This document shows positions 47,198 to 53,708 of a DNA stretch of 64,000 nucleotides, in pieces (within the stretch, counting starts at the first letter, position 1; every line of letters begins with the position of its first letter). The notes beneath the pieces were generated by a model. It was given only the letters and a program-made list of their open reading frames with translations, had not been told where the DNA came from and did not search any database. Where the stretch lies: NCBI RefSeq assembly GCF_000718015.1, contig NZ_JODY01000030.1, positions 1 to 64,000 on the forward strand, in the 5' to 3' direction. Source of the stretch: Streptomyces catenulae. Its GTDB lineage: Bacteria > Actinomycetota > Actinomycetes > Streptomycetales > Streptomycetaceae. Position numbers and translations under genes: made by a program.

Positions 47198-47411
47198 CAC
47201 AAGCCTTCCTGATCTGGGGCACCATTCGGGCCGGGATGCGAACGACGGCTTCAGTCTCCGGGATGTGGCCAACGGTCAGGCATTCCTCCTGCGTCTTCTC
47301 GTCGGCCTTCCAGCCCTGAATGACCAGGTCCGCAGTCGCCTCATCCACCCACACCGTGGGGCAGTCGTCCCCGTTGGTGTGGAGGTCCTTGCCGAAGAAC
47401 AGTAGAGCCAT
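47160..47411 (-). CDS. Small partner of DUF6879 protein
   Basis: An 83-aa acidic protein (MALLFFGKDLHTNGDDCPTV, then DLVIQGWKADEKTQEECLTV and RIPARMVPQIRKACDEA). GAGGAG precedes ATG 47411. Its 3' end overlaps the DUF6879 start by 38 bp in another frame, so the two are translationally coupled. Similar small proteins precede DUF6879 genes in other Streptomyces. No HTH or catalytic motif is visible; it could be a regulatory or antitoxin-like partner, which is speculation. Confidence 0.72.
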   Translation of the reverse strand: MALLFFGKDLHTNGDDCPTVWVDEATADLVIQGWKADEKTQEECLTVGHIPETEAVVRIPARMVPQIRKACDEAEQQQRSAVR

Positions 47412-47920
47412 GGCCTTCTCCTCTGCCTACTCGGTTGCGTCCGGTTGCACGAGCCTTTCCCCCGCTCACCGTCAGCGTCAAGGTCAGATCTCACCACCTG
47501 CTGCCCCTGTGCCGTCCTTGCAATCGAAGGCAGCTCAACCAGTCGACAAGAATGCCGACTTGCACCCCTCAAGGCCCCAGTCGGCCGCGAGAGGGTCATT
47601 CGATTCGAAGGCCCCCCGGAACGCCCAAGGGCCCCTTGCTGCTCCGGAAGCAACAAGGGGCCCGTCGGCGGGGGGAGTGGCTGAAATCGTGGTTAGGGCC
47701 GTTTCCGCAGAACGGCCCCGAGCGCGTTTCTCCAGTTCAGGGGGCTGTCAGGGAGTGAAAGTCGGTCCTTGAAGACCTTGGAACCCGTACAGATTCCGAG
47801 CCGCTATCACGCTTCGGTCTTCCTGCCGGGCCGGAAGGGGATATCCCCCAGGGTCGGCCGCGGACCCGGTCTTCTTCGCGTCGTTGATGAAGAACACGAA
47901 GAACACCGTGGTGTGCCCGC
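47412..47920. other. Element spacer with terminator, no clear gene
   Basis: About 510 bp without a convincing gene. It holds the promoter side of the leftward DUF6879 group, the hairpin at 47629-47663, and the 3' flank of the HNH gene. One leftward frame (47748-48029) has a stretch ending NLYGFQGLQGPTFTP that looks a little protein-like but has no good start and overlaps the HNH gene; I do not call it. Confidence 0.5.
47629..47663. terminator. Bidirectional hairpin in element
   Basis: GGGCCCCTTG (47629-47638) pairs with CAAGGGGCCC (47654-47663); the loop can pair further. It lies between the leftward DUF6879 group and the leftward HNH gene. Confidence 0.7.
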
Positions 47921-48226
47921 TCAGCCCAGCTCTCCCGGATGCCAACCAACCGGCCGCCGCCTGGACACCGGCCTCCGACGCGCCGCCGCACCCTCCGCAG
48001 ACGACTTCCGCGCGTGATGCCAACGGCACAACGACTGAAGGTTCGCCGGGTCGTGATCGTCACCGGGGACGACGTGGTCCACGTCAGTCGCCGGTGCCGT
48101 ACACCGCGCCCCCGTGTCCCGCAGGACGGCCGCGCACTGGAAGCCGTCCCGCTTCAGAACGGACAGTCGACGGACCGCCCAGTCCGCCGGGAGGCGGGAG
48201 CGCCTGTTGCTGTCACTCCATGCCAT
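47921..48226 (-). CDS. HNH endonuclease
   Basis: A 101-aa nuclease of the phage HNH type. The first half has a zinc-knuckle-like pattern (FQCAAVLRDTGARCTAP); the HNH motif is DVDHVVPGDDHDPANLQSLCRWHHARKS with His-Asn-His and a further Cys. A basic tail follows. In tailed phages such genes sit beside the terminase and assist DNA packaging; here no terminase remains. The gene appears intact from ATG 48226 and is read leftward, away from the lectin gene. Confidence 0.88.
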   Translation of the reverse strand: MAWSDSNRRSRLPADWAVRRLSVLKRDGFQCAAVLRDTGARCTAPATDVDHVVPGDDHDPANLQSLCRWHHARKSSAEGAAARRRPVSRRRPVGWHPGELG

Positions 48227-48464
48227 TCACACCCCCCAGCCCCCAATTAATCGAATTAAACTACCGTTACGCGAGGTCGTGAATTCTCTTCACGAAGGTA
48301 AACTCACGCTTTTGTGTAACTCCCTCAGGAGTCCCATTGTCTGTAACGTGGCAGAAGTGCGCGGGGTTCTGCCCCCCCCTTTTTAGGGAATCAGCTATAC
48401 CCAAGGGGTGACTGGCGGCAACCCTTTGCAACGCCTACCAGACCCCACCGAAGGGAAGTTCGCC
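48227..48464. other. AT-rich divergent promoter region
   Basis: The segment 48240-48380 is the most AT-rich stretch of the window (for example AATTAATCGAATTAAAC and GTGAATTCTCTTCACG, the latter a dyad near 48280-48295). It separates the leftward HNH gene from the rightward lectin gene and very likely holds both promoters. A run of eight C followed by TTTTT lies near 48370-48384. Confidence 0.6.
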
Positions 48465-48950
48465 ATGCACCGCCTGTCCGCCTTCGCCGTCGGCGTCTCG
48501 ATTGCTGCCACGCTGGTGTCGACTCCTCAGGCCGCCCTGGCGCAGTCCAGCGACGAAAGTGACGGCCCCAATGCCGCCATCTACTCTCTCAGGAATGTTG
48601 CCACCAGGAATTGCGTGGACAACGACCCGAATTGGTCTGGAGTAATCACTCGAGGCTGCAACGGGGGGAATAACCAGCGTTTTGAAGAGAGGCCCGGAAA
48701 GAGTAACGGATATGTACTCTTGAAGAACCTTGCGACGGGAAACTGCTTGGACAACGACACGTACCAGGGCCACATCATGGCGCGGGGCTGCAACGCCGAC
48801 AACGAGTACCAGAACTGGACGCGCGTCGGCGCAACGCTCCGGAACCTCAAAACCGGTGCGTGCCTGGACGACGACCCGAACCACAAGTACCTGCTCGCCC
48901 GGGGCTGCAACGGCGGCACCAACCAGGACTGGGAGTTCCCGACCCGCTAA
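48465..48950 (+). CDS. Secreted ricin-B-like (beta-trefoil) lectin
   Basis: Secreted protein of 161 aa; GAAGGGA nine bases upstream supports ATG 48465. The signal peptide ends ...QAALAQSS (about residue 28). The mature part is three ~43-residue repeats, each with a Cys pair and the trefoil spacing: LRNVATRNCVDND...RGCNGGNNQRFE, LKNLATGNCLDND...RGCNADNEYQNW and LRNLKTGACLDDD...RGCNGGTNQDWE. This is the QxW pattern of ricin B-type carbohydrate-binding domains; the three units would complete one beta-trefoil. It has no catalytic domain. Carried by a phage element, it may be a fitness cargo that binds glycans on host or competitor surfaces. Confidence 0.88.
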   Translation: MHRLSAFAVGVSIAATLVSTPQAALAQSSDESDGPNAAIYSLRNVATRNCVDNDPNWSGVITRGCNGGNNQRFEERPGKSNGYVLLKNLATGNCLDNDTYQGHIMARGCNADNEYQNWTRVGATLRNLKTGACLDDDPNHKYLLARGCNGGTNQDWEFPTR

Positions 48951-49213
48951 GCGAACCCAGGCTCCACGATAAACTGCCAGCGTGCACTTACCTCCGCACG
49001 ACAAGGCGGAAGATCCACTCCCGAGCTACGGGACCAAGGCTCAACTCCCGCGCGGCATCCCGGAGGAAACACGGTGCGCGCGGGAGGAGCCGGGCGGGCG
49101 ACGCTCACGTTTCCACGTCGGATGCTGGAGTCCGGGGCACGGAACCTGCCTTCATATGCATGTACTGGGGCGCGTGACAGGGGAGTTCACCACCCGGCTG
49201 GCATCTGCATTCC

Positions 49214-49295
49214 AGGGCAAGAAAAATGCCCTACGTTCCTTCTTCCTCACGAACGGAATATAGAAAGAAGGACCGTAGGGCCTTTTTCCTGCCCT
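49214..49295. repeat. Large hairpin, copy 1 of duplicated element
   Basis: Arms 49214-49244 and 49265-49295 are 31 bases each and pair at 28 positions; they begin AGGGCAAGAAAAATGCCCT. T- and A-runs on opposite strands make it a possible bidirectional terminator. Related to the hairpin at 51257-51338. Confidence 0.82.
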
Positions 49296-49300
49296 TGCGC

Positions 49301-49337
49301 CTCATGTTCTGTTGCGTCGACTGCAACAGAACATGAG
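49301..49337. repeat. Perfect 15-bp-arm dyad
   Basis: CTCATGTTCTGTTGC (49301-49315) and its exact inverse GCAACAGAACATGAG (49323-49337) flank GTCGACT. No T-run follows. It could be an operator for a dimeric phage repressor or a recombination site. Confidence 0.85.
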
Positions 49338-49489
49338 GGAGTCGGGTTCCTTGGCGGCCGCGGCTCCCTCGACTGTGACGTGAACCTCCGTCTGGCGGGG
49401 CGTGCGTGATCGTGTACGCCACTGAGTTCTCTCGGTCGATCATGAACCAATCCCGTGTAGTTCGGCAATCGCTTTCGTCACCCGAAACA

Positions 49490-49536
49490 AAGCGAGAGGG
49501 AGTCGAACCCCTAGCGGGTTCAACTCCCTCTCGCTT
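49490..49536. terminator. Terminator at the capsid gene's 3' end
   Basis: AAGCGAGAGGGAGT (49490-49503) pairs with ACTCCCTCTCGCTT (49523-49536), with an inner stem GAACCC/GGGTTC. The arm overlaps the capsid stop codon (49535-49537, TAA on the minus strand). Confidence 0.82.
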
Positions 49537-50377
49537 AAGCCTTGCCGAGGCTGATTCTCTGGATCGCCGCCGGGTGCGGGAATGCGTGCGCGACGCGCAT
49601 CGTGGCCTTGATGGCTGTCTGGTCCCGGGTGAACCGGGCGTGCTTGGACACGTCCAGGGTTACGTCCCGGCGCATGACGACCATCACGCGGTCGCGCGGG
49701 ATGCCCCACACGGTCCCGACGGTGACGGCGTTGGAGACGTACAGCGGCACGCCCAGGACGGTCCGCCGGGTCGGCGTGGTCGGGTCGGAGCCCAGCAGCG
49801 GGACATTGCTGTCCTTGGTCTGCTTGAGCTGGGCCAGGGTCAGCGCGTCCACGGGGTTCGCGGCGAACGCCGTGATCGTGGCGCCCACGTCCTCGGCGCG
49901 GTTGATGGCCTCCTGGAACGCGTCCAGGTTGGTGAACTTGGTTCCGGCGTCCACGGTGCCCACACCGCCCACGGCCTCCAGGCCCTCCGGGGCGGGGGCG
50001 GGCAGGCTGTTGAAGAACGAGCGGTCCAGGACGCGGGCGATCGAACGGGCCAGGCCGTCGCCTACGAGCTTCTGGGCGTCCGGGTCGCTGTCCTCGGCCA
50101 GTTCGTTCGACACGATGGACAGGCCCGCGCACTTGGCCGGGGTGATCTCCAGTTCGCCCATGATGGCGTCGGTCGGGGCGATCTCGTCACCTTCCGCTAC
50201 GAATGAGGCGCCCGCGTCGGTCTGCACGACGGGGATATGGACCTTGGTGCTGTTCGTCTTGAGCTTGCTGGCCACCTGAAGGGCGACGCTCTCGCGCTCC
50301 ACGGGCTGGACGATCAGCGGGCCGTAGTCGTCGGGGGTGATGCCGGAGACGCCGGAGGAAGCCGTGAGGAATGACAA
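49535..50377 (-). CDS. Phage major capsid protein (HK97-like)
   Basis: Capsid protein of 280 aa, complete from ATG 50377 to TAA. It begins with an N-terminal arm (MSFLTASSGVSGITPDDYGP) and continues with features of HK97-fold coat proteins: VQPVERESVALQVASKLKTN, VHIPVVQTDAGASFVAEGDEIAPTD (E-loop region), and FTRDQTAIKATMRVAHAFPHPAA near the C-terminus, the typical P-domain/strand ending. It lies directly downstream of a coiled-coil scaffold-like gene (30 bp), the usual head-gene order. With no terminase or portal left, it can only assemble if the missing functions come from elsewhere. Confidence 0.88.
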   Translation of the reverse strand: MSFLTASSGVSGITPDDYGPLIVQPVERESVALQVASKLKTNSTKVHIPVVQTDAGASFVAEGDEIAPTDAIMGELEITPAKCAGLSIVSNELAEDSDPDAQKLVGDGLARSIARVLDRSFFNSLPAPAPEGLEAVGGVGTVDAGTKFTNLDAFQEAINRAEDVGATITAFAANPVDALTLAQLKQTKDSNVPLLGSDPTTPTRRTVLGVPLYVSNAVTVGTVWGIPRDRVMVVMRRDVTLDVSKHARFTRDQTAIKATMRVAHAFPHPAAIQRISLGKA

Positions 50378-50407
50378 GTAGCAGTCCTAGCTAGGTGGTT
50401 GGGGTGG

Positions 50408-50833
50408 TCAACGGGTTGAGCGGAACAGGCCGTCCCAGGTGGCGCGGGGTTCCTCGTAAGGGGTGAGGCCGCCACGTCCGATGCCCTCGGGGCGCAAGGC
50501 CGCGTGCATGGCCTGGTTCACGGCGACCGCCACGGCCTCCAGCCGTTCCGTAGGGAGGTCTTCGGGGAGGGCCTGGACGATCTCCTTCGTCACGTGCTGA
50601 TAGCGGTTCACGACGGCCGCCATGGCGTCCGCGCGGTTCCGCTGGGCCTTCTCCGCTGCCAGTCGGTCCCGCTCCGCTTCCAGTTCCTGGACGCGAGCCT
50701 GGAGCGCGCCCACGTCGGGCGTTGCATCGCCGTCTGCGGGATCCGTGGCTCCGTCCGGCAACTCCGGGACTGCCTCCGCCTCCGGAGCCGCCAGGATGGC
50801 GTCCGGGGCCGTCTCGGTCTGCTCAGAAGCCAT
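50408..50833 (-). CDS. Scaffold-like phage protein
   Basis: Acidic protein of 141 aa (MASEQTETAPDAILAAPEAE...). A disordered Glu/Pro/Ala N-terminus is followed by a coiled coil (VGALQARVQELEAERDRLAA) and a helical C-terminus (LPTERLEAVAVAVNQAMHAAL). Such composition and position, immediately upstream of the capsid gene, are typical of head scaffolding proteins. ATG 50833 lies inside the 3' end of the preceding small gene (overlap of ~10 bp), so the genes are coupled. The assignment rests on position and composition, not on a family-specific motif. Confidence 0.7.
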   Translation of the reverse strand: MASEQTETAPDAILAAPEAEAVPELPDGATDPADGDATPDVGALQARVQELEAERDRLAAEKAQRNRADAMAAVVNRYQHVTKEIVQALPEDLPTERLEAVAVAVNQAMHAALRPEGIGRGGLTPYEEPRATWDGLFRSTR

Positions 50834-51075
50834 CGTGGTGCACCTCGTTCGCGGCGGAGTAGATCGGACGCATAGCGTTCTTGGCCTGCATGCTCCGTAA
50901 TGCCGCCGTTGTTGTAGGCGTTGCGGACCACTTCGCCGAGGTCCTTGGCTGCCTTCTCCTGCAGCGTGGAGAACTCGGAAATGCGGTCGCGCATCCCGAC
51001 CCCTGCCGCCAAGTGGTGCGCGTCGCCAAGGGCGCCGATGAGCTGACGCGACAGGTTGATTCGATCGAGGATCAA
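50823..51075 (-). pseudogene. Small phage head-region gene with frameshift
   Basis: Protein-like sequence of about 84 codons from TTG 51075 (GGGAGG nine bases upstream): LILDRINLSRQLIGALGDAH, then LQEKAAKDLGEVVRNAYNNGGITE. At ~50890 the reading frame must shift by one base, after which it continues QAKNAMRPIYSAANEVHHDGF and stops at 50823, overlapping the scaffold start. The extra T in GAGCATGCAG is the likely cause. The upstream frame reads through without the natural ending. It may be a true mutation or a base-calling error. Function unknown. Confidence 0.68.
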
Positions 51076-51256
51076 GGAACCTCCCAAGAGGGTTTCCGGG
51101 CATGGGAAAACCCCACGCCCCGATAGGTACCGGGGCGCGAGGCGAGTGGCCGGTTGATTGCGCGGAACGCACCCGGTCGCCGCCGGGCGAACCCTCACGT
51201 TGTGCGTGGGTTCTTCAGACATGTACTGGGGGCCGTGACATGGCCACAGGCCCGTC

Positions 51257-51338
51257 AGGGCAAGAAAACTGCCCTCCGTACCTACTTCTCTATAAATACG
51301 TATGAGAGAGAAGGTACGGAGGGCAGTTTTCTTGCCCT
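51257..51338. repeat. Large hairpin, copy 2 of duplicated element
   Basis: Perfect 27-bp arms: 51257-51283 (starting AGGGCAAGAAAACTGCCCT) and 51312-51338, with a 28-base AT-rich loop containing TATAAATACGTATG. It separates the integrase from the head genes and is a strong candidate bidirectional terminator. Confidence 0.9.
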
Positions 51339-51407
51339 ACACCTCAACAGGCCATGCCGGAAAAAAGGGGGAAAGCCCCACGACTGAGCCCTCCCGACGG
51401 GGATTTG

Positions 51408-53127
51408 TCAGCCCTGTTGCGGCGCCTCCGCCCAGTGAATGACTACGCGGTCCTGCGTGTTCGCGTTGCGGCCCCGTCCAGTGGCCTTTGGAGATAGACA
51501 CGCGGTCCAGAAAGAGTGCCAGGAACTCGCGTTGTTCCTGGAGACTCCAGGAGACCCACAGTGCCTCTTCGGAGAGTGGGTCTTCGCCCACCTCCAACCA
51601 CTCCGTGGGAAGCGTTACAGCGTCCTTCGAGCGAGGCCACGCGCTCCACCATGCGTTCTTCATGTGCGGTGAGCCGTTGAACACTGTCTCTGAACATCCC
51701 GCGTCCCGTGGCGCCCTCGTAAAGCCCGTCTTGGCGGTCTTGGTAAAGGGTCCGCAGCGCGCCCCGGACGTGTTCCATCTCGGCCCTCGCCGCTGCCAGA
51801 TCGGCGTCCCTGCCGGAGGTATCGGTCTGAGCGGCGAACCGGCGGACGGCCTCCGCCAACTTTTCCCGGTCGTCCTCGTCCGCCGGGTCCAGAGTCCCCA
51901 ACCGGTGCCACACCTTGCGCACCACCACTTCATTGGCGGTCGCCATGTCGATGGCCAGTCCGCCGTGCCCCGGAACGAGTCCGGCGGACGCACGGTTGCA
52001 GCGATAGAGCAGCTTCTCTTTCCGCTTGTCCGTCACCATCACGGACCCGCACACGCCGCAGAACAACATGCCCGCACCGGCAAGGAGCGAGGGAACGGAG
52101 CGCCGTGTCTGCCTGACCACCGGTGTGCGGCCGTCCAGGACGTCCTGGAGTCTCCACCACTCGTCAGACTCCACAATGCCCTCGTGGGCCTCCATAGGCG
52201 CGCCGGTCTCGTCCCGGAGAATGGTCCGCTTTCCTGCCGTGCCAGGGGTGTCTTTCGTCCTGATGGTCCGCCCCTGCCACTCGATGGCGTACCCGGCCAG
52301 ACGCGGGTCTCGAAGAATGCGGAGGACCGTGGAGGAAGTCCACGCACTGGCCTTTGACGGTTTCGACACGGCGCGTACTCGGCGTGCCGTGAGCCGGGCT
52401 GTGTCGTTCGCGTTCTTCGTCGGCACACCCGCATCGTTGAGCCGCCTGGCGATGCCGGACGCCGAAAGCCCCTCCAGGGCCCACGTCACCATGTCCCGCA
52501 CGACCGGTGCCTCCTGCGGGGCAGGGATCAGGCGGACGACGGACAGCTTCCCGCGCCTCACTCGCTCGCCGGTGAAGCCGTACGGGGCCATTCCGGAGGT
52601 GTGGCCGCCTGCCTTCCGGATGGTGTCCTTGGTCGAGCTGATGTACTCCGACTTCAGGTCGGACTCCTGCTTGGCCAGGGCGGCGATCAGACCGAAGATG
52701 GCGACGCCCACGGGGGTGGAGGTGTCCAGGAACGGTTCCTCGACGGAGACCAGACGGAGACCAGAAGGACGCCGTATCTCCGCAGCTCCTCTTCGATCTT
52801 CATCGCTTCGAAGGCGCCCTGACGCGTGAGGCGGGAGAGGGCGAACACCACGACGGCGTCCACGTGGCCCGCCCGGACGGCCGTCAGCATCTCTTCGAAC
52901 TCCGGGCGCTCCACGTTCGGATCCCAACCGGAGCGGCCCACGTCCGCGAAGCTCCCCGCGAGGTCCCAGCCCTTCGCCGTGATCAGTGCCTCGCACTTCT
53001 CCCGCTGCGCCTCGGGACTGGCCTGGGAATCGTCCTCACGGCGCTTTGACTGTCTGATGTAGGAGACTGCACGCACTTGGTCCAGATTACGGCGCCAGTC
53101 CGGTGTCCGCTTTATGAGAGGTGTCAT
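51408..53127 (-). pseudogene. Large serine integrase, three frameshifts
   Basis: Phage-type large serine recombinase (~550 aa if repaired). ATG 53127 or GTG 53076 opens it. The catalytic domain starts VRAVSYIRQSKRRED, with the nucleophilic Ser in YIRQS, and continues VFALSRLTRQGAFEAMKIEEELRRYG; then the recombinase domain (PYGFTGERVRRGKL), zinc-ribbon Cys (MLFCGVCGSVM ... YRCNRASAG) and the coiled-coil region. Three insertions break the frame: a perfect 11-bp tandem duplication at 52744-52765; one base near 51626-51632 (VASL then KDAVTLPTEW); and an extra G near 51469-51474 before RNANTQDRVVIHW. The N-terminus is directly at attR, typical for this family. As it stands it cannot be made full length. 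Confidence 0.9.
52744..52765. repeat. 11-bp perfect tandem duplication in integrase
   Basis: CGGAGACCAGA occurs twice in a row. Removing one copy restores YGVLLVSVEEPFLD in the integrase. Slippage at this site could in principle switch the gene on and off. Confidence 0.92.
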
Positions 53128-53150
53128 GTGCCTAGCGTGGTAAAGATCAA
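53123..53150. other. attR of the integrated element
   Basis: Element-side arm GTCATGTGCCTAGCGTGG (53123-53140) followed by the core AAGATCAA (53143-53150) and then monooxygenase coding sequence. It is the counterpart of attL at 46224-46257. Confidence 0.85.
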
Positions 53151-53457
53151 CGCACTCACCGTCCCCGCCGAGCAGCGTGAGGTCCTGGAGCAGCGGTTCT
53201 CCTCCCGCGCCGGGACCGTCGACTCCTCCGACGGCTTCGAGTGGTTCGAGCTGCTGCGCCCCGTCGAGGGCACCGACCAGTACCTCGTCTACACCCGCTG
53301 GCGTGACGAGGCGTCCTTCCAGGCGTGGATGGAGGGCCCGATGAAGGCCGCCCACCAGGGTGGCGGCGAGGGCGGCGAGCGGCCCAAGCCCGCGGCGTCC
53401 GGCTCCACCCTCTGGTCCTTCGAGGTCGTCCAGCAGGCCGGTCCGAAGCAGGGCTGA
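53137..53457 (+). CDS. ABM-family monooxygenase (integration target), 5' end replaced
   Basis: Small ferredoxin-like-fold protein of the antibiotic biosynthesis monooxygenase family, 106 aa from GTG 53137 (GTG 53128 also in frame). Sequence: KINALTVPAEQREVLEQRF, EWFELLRPVEGTDQYLVYTRW and FQAWMEGPMKAAHQGG. The natural start MSIVKI was cut off and remains at 46212-46231; the element supplies new in-frame GTG codons and new upstream DNA. The protein therefore keeps nearly its whole domain but has lost its original promoter. It may be expressed from the integrase promoter region in the opposite direction. Such proteins degrade heme or oxidise polyketides in other cases; the role here is unknown. 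Confidence 0.87.
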   Translation: MVKINALTVPAEQREVLEQRFSSRAGTVDSSDGFEWFELLRPVEGTDQYLVYTRWRDEASFQAWMEGPMKAAHQGGGEGGERPKPAASGSTLWSFEVVQQAGPKQG

Positions 53458-53495
53458 GACCCGGCCCGGGTCCGACACAGGGCCCTCTCCGGGGG

Positions 53496-53640
53496 CGGTC
53501 CCTTGTGGCCCTCCCCGGGGAGGGCCCTTTTCCGTCCGTTCCTGGGGAGGGCCTTTCTCCGCCCTTCCCCGGGGACGGCCCTTCTCCGTCCGTCCCCGGG
53601 GAGGGCCCTTTCCCGCCTGTCCCCAGGGGCGTCACCTTCC
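53496..53640. repeat. Array of ~31-bp palindromic repeats
   Basis: Four to five degenerate copies of a unit containing CCCCGGGGAGGGCCC and ending in CTTTTCCGTCC or a variant. Each copy holds a CCCCGGGG or CCTGGGGAGG dyad followed by a short pyrimidine run, so the array looks like stacked terminators between two convergent genes. Confidence 0.75.
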
Positions 53641-53708
53641 GAACGCTCCCCCGGGACGCCACCTTCCGAACGCTTCCCCGGAGGGCCCCGGGATCGCCCC
53701 TCCCGTTC

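Larger units (their letters stand above)
48951..49489. other. Element non-coding region with large dyads
   Basis: About 540 bp between the lectin and capsid genes, with no convincing gene. It contains a module also found at 51140-51340 (shared CATGTACTGGGG...CGTGACA segment and hairpin core GGGCAAGAAAA), a 31-bp-arm hairpin (49214-49295) and a perfect 15-bp-arm dyad (49301-49337). Confidence 0.6.
46232..53150. mobile_element. ~6.9-kb phage-derived integrated element
   Basis: Bounded by AAGATCAA cores and inserted in the 5' end of a monooxygenase gene. It contains, left to right: a 64-aa protein, DUF6879 and its partner, HNH endonuclease, a secreted lectin, major capsid protein, a scaffold-like protein, a frameshifted small gene and a large serine integrase pseudogene next to attR. 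Base composition is lower in GC than the surroundings in places (notably 48240-48380). No terminase, portal, tail, replication or lysis gene was seen, so it is a remnant, or a satellite that depends on a helper phage. Multiple intrinsic-type hairpins punctuate it. Confidence 0.9.

Noticed and set aside
47748..48029. Possible 93-aa protein ending in NLYGFQGLQGPTFTP
   Set aside because: No good start, overlaps the well-supported HNH gene, and the first half has no protein-like features.
48982..49263. Possible 93-aa protein after the lectin
   Set aside because: It runs into the large hairpin, has no ribosome site and no recognisable domain.
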